NCBI RefSeq assembly: GCF_024623725.1
Contig: NZ_JANKHG010000017.1
Coordinates: forward strand, 640,213 to 704,212
DNA: 64,000 bases
Direction of reading: 5' to 3'
Source of the DNA: Limnobacter parvus
Lineage (GTDB): Bacteria > Pseudomonadota > Gammaproteobacteria > Burkholderiales > Burkholderiaceae_B
Shown here: positions 52,173-61,217 of the stretch, in pieces
Layout: each line of letters begins with the position of its first letter
Position numbering within the stretch: position 1 is the stretch's first letter
Translations under genes and position numbers: made by a program
The notes under the pieces: generated by a model
What the model was told of the DNA's origin: nothing
Seen by the model: the letters and a program-made list of their open reading frames with translations, nothing else
Databases searched by the model: none

Positions 52173-52322
52173 AAATGACCAATATAAGGTTCAAATTCCG
52201 ATCAAATCGGGGAAAAACAGTGTGAACGCTGGACTACACACAATCGGAAATTATAATCAATCGAACAGGCAGCAACGGCTGCCCACAGTGTATTCCCTTT
52301 TTTCAGGACAGCCCCCAAGCCG

Positions 52323-53663
52323 ATGAGCAACACCCCCAGCCACGATGACCTTTCCATGAACAGCCAAACTTTTGTTCAATGGCTGCGTACTGTTGCGCCC
52401 TACATTCATGCATTCCGCGGGAAAACTTTTGTGGTAGCCGTGGATGGTGAACTGGCACACCATGGCTATCTGAATTCGCTGGCTCAAGATTTGTCGCTGC
52501 TGCACGCCATGGGCATGCGCATTGTGCTGGTATGTGGTTCTCGCCCCCAAGTTGAAGAGCAACTGGCTTTGCGAAACATTCAGCCAGCGTTTCACAAGGG
52601 TTGGCGTATCACCGACAAAGGCGCGCTGGAATGCGCCAAAGAAGCAGCGGGTGAACTGCGGCTAGACATAGAGGCTGCGTTTTCACAAGGCTTGCCCAAC
52701 ACACCCATGGCGCATTCGTCGATGCGGGTTATTTCCGGCAACTTCATCACCGCGAGGCCCATGGGCATTCTGGATGGCGTGGATTTGCAACACACCGGGC
52801 TGGTGCGGAAGATTGATGTGTCTGCCATTCAGTTGAGTTTGAACAGCAGCGCAATCGTCTTGTTATCCACAATTGGCTTTTCGCCAACGGGTGAAGCATT
52901 CAACCTGACCATGGAAGACGTGGCCACCAGCACTGCGCGCGCCATGAAAGCCGACAAGCTGATTTTTGTCAGCCAGATTGAAGGCATCTTTGACAAAGAC
53001 GACAAGCTGCTTGAAGAACTTGAGCTGGACCGTGCACGCGAAATCATGCTTCAAGAAGAATTGCCCGAACTCACAAAAGACTATCTGGAGTGCTGCATTT
53101 TGGCGGTGCAAGGCGGCGTTGGCCGCGCGCACATTGTGCCGTTGAATCTGGATGGTGGTGTGTTGCTTGAGCTGTTTTCCCATGACGGTGTGGGCACCAT
53201 GGTTTCAGAGGAAAACCTTGAGAGCTTACGCCAAGCCACGCTGGATGACTCAGGCGGCATTAAAACCCTTATTGAACCCCTTGAAATGGCAGGTATTTTG
53301 GTGCGCCGGGGCCGCGACCGAATTGAACGCGACATTGATCATTTCACTGTGCTGGAACACGACGGCATTTTGTGGGGCTGCGCAGCCATGTACCCCTACC
53401 ACGAGCAACGCGTGGCTGAACTGGCCTGCTTGGTGGTGCACCCTTCCTGGCAAGGCACGGGTGATGGCGAGCGTTTGCTGAAGAAGATAGAACACGATGC
53501 GCGCAAGCAAGGCTTAAAACAATTGTTTGTACTGACCACGCAAACCTCACACTTTTTCTTGAAGCGTGGGTTCGTGGTGGGCGATGTGGACAAACTGCCG
53601 ATTGAACGCAAGCGCCTGTACGACTGGAACAGAAAGTCGCAAGTGATGATCAAGACGCTGTGA
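52323..53663 (+). CDS. argA: Amino-acid N-acetyltransferase (N-acetylglutamate synthase)
   Basis: 446 residues in two domains: an N-terminal amino-acid-kinase-like domain (about 1-290; VCGSRPQVEEQLALRNI) and a C-terminal GNAT domain (about 300-446; LACLVVHPSWQGTGDGERLLKKI). It makes N-acetylglutamate, the first step of arginine synthesis, and is usually feedback-inhibited through the kinase-like domain. An ATG at 52356 is an alternative start. With argH it gives the window two arginine genes 35 kb apart. Confidence 0.94.
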   Translation: MSNTPSHDDLSMNSQTFVQWLRTVAPYIHAFRGKTFVVAVDGELAHHGYLNSLAQDLSLLHAMGMRIVLVCGSRPQVEEQLALRNIQPAFHKGWRITDKGALECAKEAAGELRLDIEAAFSQGLPNTPMAHSSMRVISGNFITARPMGILDGVDLQHTGLVRKIDVSAIQLSLNSSAIVLLSTIGFSPTGEAFNLTMEDVATSTARAMKADKLIFVSQIEGIFDKDDKLLEELELDRAREIMLQEELPELTKDYLECCILAVQGGVGRAHIVPLNLDGGVLLELFSHDGVGTMVSEENLESLRQATLDDSGGIKTLIEPLEMAGILVRRGRDRIERDIDHFTVLEHDGILWGCAAMYPYHEQRVAELACLVVHPSWQGTGDGERLLKKIEHDARKQGLKQLFVLTTQTSHFFLKRGFVVGDVDKLPIERKRLYDWNRKSQVMIKTL

Positions 53664-53670
53664 GCGCAAA

Positions 53671-54873
53671 ATGAGCACCTTCAAACATCCGAAAACCGCG
53701 CATGGTTTGAGCACGAACATTGTTCATTCCAAGCCTGCCAGCAAAGAAGGTTTTTCATCCTTGCCGGTGCCTGTGTACCGCGGGTCCAGCACGTTCTTTG
53801 ACAACACCGCAGCGCAGCGCGCCACGGTGAATCCGCTTGGGCTGGACTACAGCTATGGGCTACACGGCAACCCCACGCAATACACCTTAGCCAAAAAACT
53901 GGCCGAGATTGAAGGAGCTACGTATGCATTGGTGTGCCCTTCTGGGCTTACCGGCATCGCTTTGGTGGCACAAGCCTGCCTGAAAACTGGCGACCATTGG
54001 CTGATTCCCGAGAATGTATATGGCCCGGTACAAGCATTGGCGCGCAGCTTGAAAATGGACTACGGAATCGAGTTTTCGGAATACGACCCCTACGATGCTG
54101 CAACCGTGAAAGCCACCCTGCAAGCCAACACCAAACTGGTTTGGACGGAAGCACCTGGCTCGCTTACCTTTGAGGTGCCAGATCTGGAAGCTATAGTGGC
54201 TTTTGCCAAGGCCCACGGCGCACGCACTGGCATCGACAACACCTGGGCAGCGGGAATTGCTTACAAGCCGTTTGAACATGAATTTGACTACAGCGTGCAA
54301 GCATTGACGAAATACCAGTGCGGCCATGCCGATGTGTTGATGGGCGCAGTACTGAGCGACAACACCAACGCTTTTGCTGATGTAGAACGCAAGAACCGCG
54401 TGCTCGGGTTGGGTGTGTCGCCAGCCGATTGTGCCTTGGTACTTCGCGGCTTGCTTACCCTGCCTTTGCGATACACGCAGCAGGCCGAAAGCGGGCTGCA
54501 GGTTGCCCGCGCTTTGAAAGATCACCCTGCGGTTGCAAAGGTGCTGCACCCGGAATTTCCGGAATGCCCTGGCCATGAATTTTACAAACGTGATTTCAAG
54601 GGTTTTGCCAGCATCTTTTCCTTGGTGTTAAAACCTGAATTCACCGATGAGCAAGCCTGTGCAGTCATCGACAAGCTGAAACTTTTCAAGATTGCCTATT
54701 CATGGGGCGGGCCAGAAAGCCTGGGGCTTGTGGTGAATGTGCCCGAAAGTCGTAAGCGGTATCTGGCAGATGCGCATGGGCAATGTGGGCCGATACTTCG
54801 TTTGGCGATTGGGCTTGAAGAGCCTGCTGACTTAACTGCTGATTTGATGCAGGCGTTAGACAAAGTAAGCTGA
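53671..54873 (+). CDS. metC: Cystathionine beta-lyase (PLP-dependent)
   Basis: 400 residues of the Cys/Met-metabolism PLP family. The cofactor Lys is in VQALTKYQCGHADVLMG near residue 212. The phosphate loop is YALVCPSGLTGIAL, and the C-terminal SWGGPESLGL block is present. It splits cystathionine to homocysteine, pyruvate and ammonia. The start is 7 bases after the argA stop, so the two genes are probably co-transcribed although their pathways differ. Confidence 0.9.
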   Translation: MSTFKHPKTAHGLSTNIVHSKPASKEGFSSLPVPVYRGSSTFFDNTAAQRATVNPLGLDYSYGLHGNPTQYTLAKKLAEIEGATYALVCPSGLTGIALVAQACLKTGDHWLIPENVYGPVQALARSLKMDYGIEFSEYDPYDAATVKATLQANTKLVWTEAPGSLTFEVPDLEAIVAFAKAHGARTGIDNTWAAGIAYKPFEHEFDYSVQALTKYQCGHADVLMGAVLSDNTNAFADVERKNRVLGLGVSPADCALVLRGLLTLPLRYTQQAESGLQVARALKDHPAVAKVLHPEFPECPGHEFYKRDFKGFASIFSLVLKPEFTDEQACAVIDKLKLFKIAYSWGGPESLGLVVNVPESRKRYLADAHGQCGPILRLAIGLEEPADLTADLMQALDKVS

Positions 54874-54907
54874 AACATTTGCAAAGCCGCATGCCCTCCT
54901 CCGCCTG

Positions 54908-55029
54908 AAAGCCTGAAAACTCCCTTTTTGTTGAATTCACTGCCCTAAGCGCCCCCGCTAAAAAAGCGGGCGGGCTGCGCTTTCGGCTTACGCCGACCGG
55001 ACGGTGAATTCAACAAACGGGCAGGCTTT
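54908..55029. repeat. Large inverted repeat downstream of metC
   Basis: Perfect 14-base arms TTTGTTGAATTCAC (54927-54940) and its complement (55004-55017), extended by 8-base outer arms AAAGCCTG/CAGGCTTT across a small mismatch. The 63-base loop contains a CCCGC/GCGGG hairpin with an A-rich loop. It could act as a terminator or be a REP-like element. Confidence 0.75.
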
Positions 55030-55181
55030 CTTGAAGGCGAAATGAGGGCAATGCGGACTTTGCAATTGCCTAGGCGGACCGGTGGTTTGCCAGATTCGGC
55101 TGTGGCTTCAGCGCCATCACTGGCGCCGTCACTAGGCTATATTCACCAGCGAGAGTGTGTATTGCGCGCGGCAGGTTTGAG

Positions 55182-55342
55182 TGCCACATCACTTTGCCGG
55201 TTTCAAGCAAGGCTTCCCGGCGGATTCGCAGCGCAGGGCGATTGCGCAGCAATCGATGCGAAGACGCTTTCGCGTTTCGCATGCCCAAAGCCAGAATCAT
55301 GAGCCGGAATCAGAAGCCTTGCATAGGCGAGGTGATGTGGCA
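55182..55342. repeat. Second inverted repeat in the metC-decarboxylase gap
   Basis: Arms TGCCACATCAC (55182-55192) and its perfect complement (55332-55342), plus GCAAGGCTT (55207-55215) and its complement (55314-55322). The roughly 100-base centre holds smaller hairpins. Confidence 0.7.
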
Positions 55343-55390
55343 TTCAACCGAAACAAAGCGAATATGCCAAATCCCGCAGTGATGCTGCAT

Positions 55391-57646
55391 TCAGGCCTTC
55401 ACGCAATCCACGAAGTAACCCATTTGCCCATTTTCACCTTCAATTTCCACCAAGCCGTGAATATCGGTCTCAAATCCCGGGAACTGCTTGTTGAAATCTC
55501 GCGCGAATCTCAAATAATCCACAATGGTGGAATTGAAAATTTCGCCCGGGATCAACAACGGAATACCCGGTGGATAAGGCGTCAACAACGCAGACGTAAT
55601 ACGGCCTTCCAATTCTTCAATCGCCACACGTTCAATTTCCCGATGCGCCACTTTCGCATAGGCATCGGCAGGCACCATTGCCGGTTGCATATCGCTTAAA
55701 TACATCTCGGTAGTTAGGCGGGCAACGTCTTTCTTGCGGTACATATCGTGAATAGTGTTGCAAAGGTCACGCAGGCCCACCGCTTCGTACCTAGGATAAG
55801 CCTGACAGAACTCAGGGATAACACGCCACAGAGGCTGGTTTTTGTCGTAATCGTCTTTGAACTGCTGCAAGGCGGTTACAAGGGTATTCCAGCGGCCTTT
55901 GGTAATCCCGATGGTGAACATGATAAAGAATGAATAAAGACCTGTTTTTTCAACAATAACACCATGCTCAGCCAGGTATTTGGTCACAATCGACGCTGGA
56001 ATACCTGCATCAGAGAACTGACCATTCACGTCCAGCCCCGGGTTCACAATGGTCGCCTTGATCGGGTCGAGCATGTTAAATCCATTGGCCATTTTGCCGA
56101 AACCGTGCCAAGTGTCGGTGGTGTGAATTAACCAGTCGTCGCGCGGGCTCATGCCCTCTTCGCTCAACACATCAGGGCCCCACACCTTAAACCACCAGTC
56201 ATCGCCGAACTCTTCAGCCACCTTGCGCATGGCGCGGCGGAAATCGAGCGCTTCCATGATGCTTTCCTCAACCAAGGCGGTACCGCCTGGAGGCTCCATC
56301 ATGGCTGCAGCCACATCGCAGCTGGCAATAATTGCATATTGCGGACTTGTTGACGTGTGCATCAAATACGCTTCGTTAAAAATATGTCGGTCTAATTTGC
56401 GGTTCTGGGATTCCTGCACCAAAATTTGCGAGGCCTGGGACAAGCCCGCCAGCATCTTGTGAGTGGACTGGGTTGCAAACACCAAGGAATCTTTAGTGCG
56501 TGGCCTGTCACGACCAATGGCATGCATGTCTTTGTACATGGGGTGGAAGCTGGCGTGCGGCAACCATGCCTCGTCAAAATGCAAGGTGTCAATTTCCGAA
56601 CCTAGCACCTCTTTGATCATTTCCACGTTGTACAGCACACCATCGTAAGTGCTTTGTGTGATGGTCAAAATGCGAGGCTTTTTGTTTTTGGCCTTACTGG
56701 CAAATGGATGATTAGCAATTTTTCTGGCAATACTTTCCGGCTGAAACTCTTCGAGCGGGATTGGGCCAATAATTCCCAAGTGGTTTCGAGTGGGCGTCAA
56801 AAACACAGGAATAGCGCCGGTCATGGTGATCGAATGCAAAATCGATTTATGACAATTCCGGTCCACTACAACAATATCGCCGGGTGCCACATTGGCGTGC
56901 CAAACCATTTTGTTGGAAGTGGATGTGCCATTGGTTACGAAGAAACAGTGGTCTGCGTTAAAAATGCGTGCAGCATTTCGCTCTGAAGCAGCAACAGGGC
57001 CAGTGTGGTCTAACAGCTGGCCAAGCTCATCCACCGCGTTACAAACATCGGCACGCAACATGTTTTCACCGAAGAACTGGTGAAACATTTGCCCTACGGG
57101 ACTTTTCAAAAACGCCACACCGCCTGAGTGGCCAGGGCAGTGCCACGAATAGGAGCCATCTTGCGCGTAATGCACCAATGCCCGGAAGAACGGCGGAGCC
57201 AAAGAATCAAGGTAGCTTTTCGATTCGCGAATAATGTGACGAGCCACAAATTCGGGCGTGTCCTCGAACATGTGAATGAAACCATGCAGTTCTTTCAGAA
57301 TCGCATTGGGAATGTGGCGGGAGGTTCTTGTCTCACCATACAGATAAATAGGTATATCAGCATTTTTGAAACGAATCTCCTGAACAAAATTATTTAAATT
57401 TTGAAGAGCATCTTCTGTTTCTTTTTTGCTACCCAAACCAAACTCTTCATCGTCAATCGACAAGATGAAAGCACTGGCTCGGCTTTGTTGTTGCGCAAAC
57501 TGGGACAAATCATGATAACTCGTCACACCCAATATTTCAACGCCCTCTTTCTCTATGGCGTCAGCCAAGGCGCGAATGCCGAGGCCGGATGCGTTCTCGG
57601 AGCGGAAATCTTCGTCGATAATAACGATGGGAAAACGAAATTTCAT
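55391..57646 (-). CDS. Orn/Lys/Arg decarboxylase (class I, biodegradative type)
   Basis: 751 residues from the ATG at 57646, which has an AGGAAG site; the frame runs on to 57694 without family-like sequence. An N-terminal response-regulator-like wing (FRFPIVIIDEDFRSENASG) leads to the PLP domain with the cofactor Lys in ATQSTHKMLAGLSQAS, and to the C-terminal GIPLLIPGE block. Members decarboxylate arginine, lysine or ornithine to agmatine, cadaverine or putrescine in acid stress or polyamine synthesis. Which substrate it uses is not visible; arginine is the usual annotation in Burkholderiales. Confidence 0.92.
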   Translation of the reverse strand: MKFRFPIVIIDEDFRSENASGLGIRALADAIEKEGVEILGVTSYHDLSQFAQQQSRASAFILSIDDEEFGLGSKKETEDALQNLNNFVQEIRFKNADIPIYLYGETRTSRHIPNAILKELHGFIHMFEDTPEFVARHIIRESKSYLDSLAPPFFRALVHYAQDGSYSWHCPGHSGGVAFLKSPVGQMFHQFFGENMLRADVCNAVDELGQLLDHTGPVAASERNAARIFNADHCFFVTNGTSTSNKMVWHANVAPGDIVVVDRNCHKSILHSITMTGAIPVFLTPTRNHLGIIGPIPLEEFQPESIARKIANHPFASKAKNKKPRILTITQSTYDGVLYNVEMIKEVLGSEIDTLHFDEAWLPHASFHPMYKDMHAIGRDRPRTKDSLVFATQSTHKMLAGLSQASQILVQESQNRKLDRHIFNEAYLMHTSTSPQYAIIASCDVAAAMMEPPGGTALVEESIMEALDFRRAMRKVAEEFGDDWWFKVWGPDVLSEEGMSPRDDWLIHTTDTWHGFGKMANGFNMLDPIKATIVNPGLDVNGQFSDAGIPASIVTKYLAEHGVIVEKTGLYSFFIMFTIGITKGRWNTLVTALQQFKDDYDKNQPLWRVIPEFCQAYPRYEAVGLRDLCNTIHDMYRKKDVARLTTEMYLSDMQPAMVPADAYAKVAHREIERVAIEELEGRITSALLTPYPPGIPLLIPGEIFNSTIVDYLRFARDFNKQFPGFETDIHGLVEIEGENGQMGYFVDCVKA

Positions 57647-57688
57647 TGATCTTCCTGTGTTCGGGTTCTTAAACAGACGGTTGGCATT

Positions 57689-57700
57689 TGGCATATGCCA
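57689..57700. promoter_or_regulatory. Perfect 12-base palindrome upstream of the decarboxylase
   Basis: TGGCATATGCCA, 43 bases before the decarboxylase ATG. Possibly an operator for an unidentified regulator. Confidence 0.3.
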
Positions 57701-57749
57701 TTAATCAAGGCTGCATTATCCACTACGTCGGCAACTGTTCCAAGCCCTA

Positions 57750-57777
57750 TTGTCAACGAACCATCCCTCGATATAGC
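57750..57777 (+). promoter_or_regulatory. Possible promoter of the orphan membrane-protein gene
   Basis: TTGTCA (57750-57755), a 16-base spacer and TATAGC (57772-57777), 62 bases before the ATG at 57840. Only moderate matches. Confidence 0.35.
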
Positions 57778-57839
57778 TACTTCATACAATTGTCATCCAG
57801 ACAAGGTTCAATGAGGCCTTTTCGAGCCCCACAAACTGC

Positions 57840-58961
57840 ATGCCAATCAGTAGCGTCTCCAGTTATTCTGCAATGTCAGAAAGTAAGAGCAAGGAATTCG
57901 CGGGACGCGGACCAACCCGAGTTATTGGAAATCTTTGTAATAGCTACGAAACCAGTTATCAACGTATGGCACGCGTTCGAAACAGTGCCAGCGGGTGCAC
58001 TAATCGTCAGCATGCCTACGATCAAATTCTTGCTCACCCTGAACGATTTAAAAGTCGAACCTTGCGGGGGTTAATTCATGTCAGCAGACTTTTGGAAGAA
58101 TTGGGTGAGAACACTGCTGATATTTCAGGTCTGACTGAGCGCACGACCCGAAATATTATTTCATCAGGGGAAAAATTCGACATGGCCAAAGTGATGTCAT
58201 CTGCACTTGGTCGAGTAGTTTCCGCTCAACTTAGTATGTTCGGATTTGCCCTACACAAAGCTGTTGGTGCATCTTTTTACCTGCTGTCGACAACCACCAG
58301 CATCGCCGTGATAGCGTTCGCTAGCTCTAGATATGCCAAGCTGCGCCAGCCTGACGAAATGCGGAGAGCCATGATGAACAGCTCAAATTCACACAGCATG
58401 TATTTGCTGATCGCCAGAAAACTGTTGACCACAAAAGAATATCAATTAGAAAAAATATTAACCCACACTGATGGTGCCAATAATCCCATTGTTGATACGA
58501 TTCGGCAGTGGACCAAACAATTGTCACGCAATCATCGGGCCGTGCCAGAGTACATGGTCAATCAACGGAAAGCGCATAGCAGTTACATCCTGAACAATTT
58601 GCATCAATACGGCCCGCTGACGCGTGGCCTAATGCAGTTTTCCTATGCGACGTTCCAAGGTGTAAACAAGTTGCTGGTGTCGTTTGACAAACACATCGGC
58701 ACAGAGATAGGTCGACGGCTTTTGGCCAAACATCACGGACAAATGCTGGGATGTCGAGTGGCGCTGACCGCTGCTATAGCGGCCTCAACCGCTTTGTCTG
58801 TTCCAATGGCACCACTGACAGTCGGACTGTCCATGATTGGGGCCATCGCCTGTGGGTTTGCTTTGGTTGCCCTAATTCTCGCCAAAGTTAATGTGAATAT
58901 GTGCGACGACTGGAAAGGCAATATTTGCGATACAAAACAAATCAGGTTTTCGGCAGCGTAA
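57840..58961 (+). CDS. Orphan protein with hydrophobic segments; unknown function
   Basis: 373 residues; I recognise no family. The first 15 residues are Ser-rich ([14 protein letters not shown]), unlike a Sec leader but like the unstructured starts of type III-secreted proteins. A hydrophobic stretch near 125-155 ([18 protein letters not shown]) and a strong C-terminal hairpin near 315-350 ([20 protein letters not shown], then [17 protein letters not shown]) suggest membrane insertion. The middle is basic and helical. It lies between the decarboxylase and dcd, its 3' end overlapping dcd by 20 bases. A second ATG at 57873 is possible; neither has a ribosome site. A secreted, host-membrane-inserting protein is a speculation. 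Confidence 0.7.
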   Translation: MPISSVSSYSAMSESKSKEFAGRGPTRVIGNLCNSYETSYQRMARVRNSASGCTNRQHAYDQILAHPERFKSRTLRGLIHVSRLLEELGENTADISGLTERTTRNIISSGEKFDMAKVMSSALGRVVSAQLSMFGFALHKAVGASFYLLSTTTSIAVIAFASSRYAKLRQPDEMRRAMMNSSNSHSMYLLIARKLLTTKEYQLEKILTHTDGANNPIVDTIRQWTKQLSRNHRAVPEYMVNQRKAHSSYILNNLHQYGPLTRGLMQFSYATFQGVNKLLVSFDKHIGTEIGRRLLAKHHGQMLGCRVALTAAIAASTALSVPMAPLTVGLSMIGAIACGFALVALILAKVNVNMCDDWKGNICDTKQIRFSAA

Positions 58962-59508
58962 CGCCAACCTGTCCCTGGTATTTGCCGCCACGGTCTTTGT
59001 AGGAAGTTTCGCAGACTTCGTCACTTTCAAAAAACAAAACCTGTGCGCAGCCTTCACCCGCATAAATTTTCGCGGGCAGTGGAGTGGTATTGGAAAACTC
59101 CAGCGTGACATACCCTTCCCATTCAGGCTCGAAAGGCGTGACATTGACAATAATGCCACAACGAGCGTAAGTGCTTTTGCCCAGACATATTGTCAACACA
59201 CTCCGAGGAATTCGAAAGTATTCAACCGTTCGGGCCAAAGCGAATGAATTCGGTGGAATGATGCAAACATCACCATGGAAATCCACAAAACTTTTTTCAT
59301 CAAAGTTTTTGGGATCCACTATTGTGCTGTTGATATTGGTAAAAATCTTGAATTCGTTCGCACAACGAATGTCGTAGCCGTAGCTAGACGTACCATAGGA
59401 AACTATTCTTTTGTCGCCAGCGTAGCGCACTTGGCCTGGCTCGAAAGGCTCAATCATCCCTTCACTTTCGGCCATCCTACGAATCCATTTGTCAGACTTG
59501 ATGCTCAT
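58942..59508 (-). CDS. dcd: dCTP deaminase
   Basis: 188 residues, the standard length. Blocks [30 protein letters not shown], the catalytic region [23 protein letters not shown] (quoted in parts: [20 protein letters not shown]) and the C-terminal [12 protein letters not shown]. It converts dCTP to dUTP for thymidylate synthesis. Both neighbours are unusual genes (see findings). Confidence 0.97.
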   Translation of the reverse strand: MSIKSDKWIRRMAESEGMIEPFEPGQVRYAGDKRIVSYGTSSYGYDIRCANEFKIFTNINSTIVDPKNFDEKSFVDFHGDVCIIPPNSFALARTVEYFRIPRSVLTICLGKSTYARCGIIVNVTPFEPEWEGYVTLEFSNTTPLPAKIYAGEGCAQVLFFESDEVCETSYKDRGGKYQGQVGVTLPKT

Positions 59509-59564
59509 GCTCGATTCAACTGGTTAGAAGTTCAATAATTCGAAATGTTACATGAGCAAGGCCC

Positions 59565-60098
59565 TTACTGATTCATCTCTCCGAGAATCTCGTCCAATTC
59601 CTTCATGACTGAGTTAGCCAGCGCATCAAAGAAAACTCGAATTAACTCTGCCATTTGCGCCCCGGTGATACCCGTAAGCGGCAATTGCATCAAAAACTCC
59701 AAATTCTCGCTCTCCATATTGATTCCAACTTGGTACTGAAAATCAAGAACGTGAATCATGGTGTGCGCTTCAGCGAGGAAGTGCAGACAAATTTCGGCGG
59801 AATTAGGGTCATTCATGTTGTACAGCGGGAAGGCCATTACCACCCATCGGGTGTTAGGCGACTCTCCGGAGCGGAATGAAAGTTCGAACTGCTCTTGTTT
59901 GGCCATAATGACATTGTCACCATCAAACCACTTCATTCCTGACAAAGTAATGGCCTCGTGCAGCAATGCCGACTCAGTCGCAGTAAAGCCGTTTTCAAGG
60001 GGTTTTTCAGAACTTTTTGCCTGACTGGTTTGACCTGGTTTAGCTGCAGTGGCAACGCGAGGACCAAAAGGCTGACGGGGTCCAGATTGATTGTTCAT
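59565..60098 (-). CDS. Putative CesT-like (type III secretion) chaperone; otherwise unknown
   Basis: 177 residues. The N-terminal 35 residues are Pro/Gln/Ser-rich and probably disordered. The rest (ATESALLHEAITLSGMKWFDG onward) alternates one helix, four or five strands and a C-terminal helix pair (MAELIRVFFDALANSVMKEL, ending in acidic DEILGEM). The order helix-beta-beta-beta-helix, the LHFLAEAHTM segment and the MESENLEFLMQLPL strand resemble CesT/SycE-type class I chaperones. This is a fold-level guess without a family signature. It lies between dcd and the hydrolase gene on the minus strand. It could instead be a general hypothetical protein. Confidence 0.55.
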   Translation of the reverse strand: MNNQSGPRQPFGPRVATAAKPGQTSQAKSSEKPLENGFTATESALLHEAITLSGMKWFDGDNVIMAKQEQFELSFRSGESPNTRWVVMAFPLYNMNDPNSAEICLHFLAEAHTMIHVLDFQYQVGINMESENLEFLMQLPLTGITGAQMAELIRVFFDALANSVMKELDEILGEMNQ

Positions 60099-60165
60099 GA
60101 ATTGAATCGCCCAATAAAAGATTGATACACGTCAATTTAGTGGGCAACCGCCTCTAAAGGGTTCC

Positions 60166-61182
60166 TTAACCACTCCGTTCTGGCAGTTTGTGATGGCGCG
60201 CAACCTGTTCCGATATGGCCGCCATCATTGGGCCTGAGTCGGCAAGATGTCCGGTATCGGGCAACTGAATCAAATGAGTTCTCGCCACCATCTCTGACAG
60301 CATCAAAGAACCACCAGGCGGACAAACTCGATCATTCATTCCCTGAATGATGGTTAAGGGCCACTTAGCCTGCGAACATTTGGAAATCAACGCGATCAGA
60401 TCGAATGGGGACAAAAAACAGTCATGTTTAAAAAAGTAAGATTGCAACCGATATTTTCGTACCAGCGCAAGTTCCTGAATGTCGGTCAAGAAAGATTTCT
60501 TTCCTTCCAACTTGTCCGTGTTGCCAGTTAGCAATGCGATCTCAAGCTTGTTCCATGCCACAGACATCTCCACCAGATGCTCCGGGGTGGCAACGTCAAA
60601 GCACTCACAGATCACGTCAGTTCTCGCACCGGGCCCAAAATGTTCTGCGAAATACTCGGGAGCAAGGTGTTCAAGTGATTCGAAAAAGGCATCCACCCGG
60701 GGTCTGAGAGGGATAAAAGGCGCCCGAAGTACGACGCTGGCAACACGATTCGGCCGGTACACAGCAATCGCCAGAGCCAAAGTAGCGCCCCAAGATCCGC
60801 CCAAAATATGGAAACGGCCAACACCAAGCCGATCTGCAACTTCCAATGCGTCATCAATAAAACGCTGAAGATCAATTGCACTGAGATCTACGTCTTCGCT
60901 CAAACCACTGTTTCGTTGGTCAAACCCAAACCATGGCACCCCTGCGAATCGCAATGGAGCAACATGAGAAGCCCCTAGGCTGTTACCTGGGCCACCGTGA
61001 AGGACCAACCAAGGCATGTCCTTGATTGAAGCAAGCTCCGGCTGTTTGGCCCCTTTTTCCGCCCAGACCGCCAGATTACCACCTGCGTCGATCATGGTTT
61101 GCGGGGTAGACCACACGCCAGCCAACCCCGACTGCGGGGCTGGGGCTGCAATTTGATTAAACAAAAGTGCTTCTTTATGCAA
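60166..61182 (-). CDS. Proline-iminopeptidase-like alpha/beta hydrolase
   Basis: About 338 residues. HGGPGNSLGASHVAPLRF is the HGGPG oxyanion motif, DQRNSGLSED and the nucleophile LGGSWGATLALA follow the prolyl iminopeptidase plan, and the late Asp (GMNDRVC) and His (DTGHLAD) complete the triad. The frame is open to 61491, but its first 90 residues are antisense-type shadow of mrp. The TTG at 61182 was chosen for its upstream GGGGG; the first ATG (61095) would cut into the fold. The substrate is unproven. It starts 35 bases after mrp ends. Confidence 0.85.
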   Translation of the reverse strand: MHKEALLFNQIAAPAPQSGLAGVWSTPQTMIDAGGNLAVWAEKGAKQPELASIKDMPWLVLHGGPGNSLGASHVAPLRFAGVPWFGFDQRNSGLSEDVDLSAIDLQRFIDDALEVADRLGVGRFHILGGSWGATLALAIAVYRPNRVASVVLRAPFIPLRPRVDAFFESLEHLAPEYFAEHFGPGARTDVICECFDVATPEHLVEMSVAWNKLEIALLTGNTDKLEGKKSFLTDIQELALVRKYRLQSYFFKHDCFLSPFDLIALISKCSQAKWPLTIIQGMNDRVCPPGGSLMLSEMVARTHLIQLPDTGHLADSGPMMAAISEQVARHHKLPERSG

Positions 61183-61217
61183 AAGGTGCCCCCACAGGCG
61201 CGCCGCAATACACTGAC

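Larger units (their letters stand above)
54874..55390. other. Structured non-coding region between metC and the decarboxylase
   Basis: A 517-base gap between converging genes, filled with dyads: a large inverted repeat (54908-55029), small hairpins at 55111-55126 (GCGCCA-N4-TGGCGC) and 55239-55255 (CGATTGC-N3-GCAATCG), and a second long repeat (55182-55342). Short open frames here have no ribosome sites and no protein-like composition. I see no gene. Confidence 0.7.

Noticed and set aside
54927..55017. Integron attC site, from paired GTTGAAT and ATTCAAC
   Set aside because: The order is GTTRRRY first and RYYYAAC second, the inverse of an attC site, and there is no integrase or cassette.
55042..55699. 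Small frames in and beyond the metC-decarboxylase gap
   Set aside because: They cross hairpins, lack ribosome sites, and one runs antisense into the decarboxylase gene.
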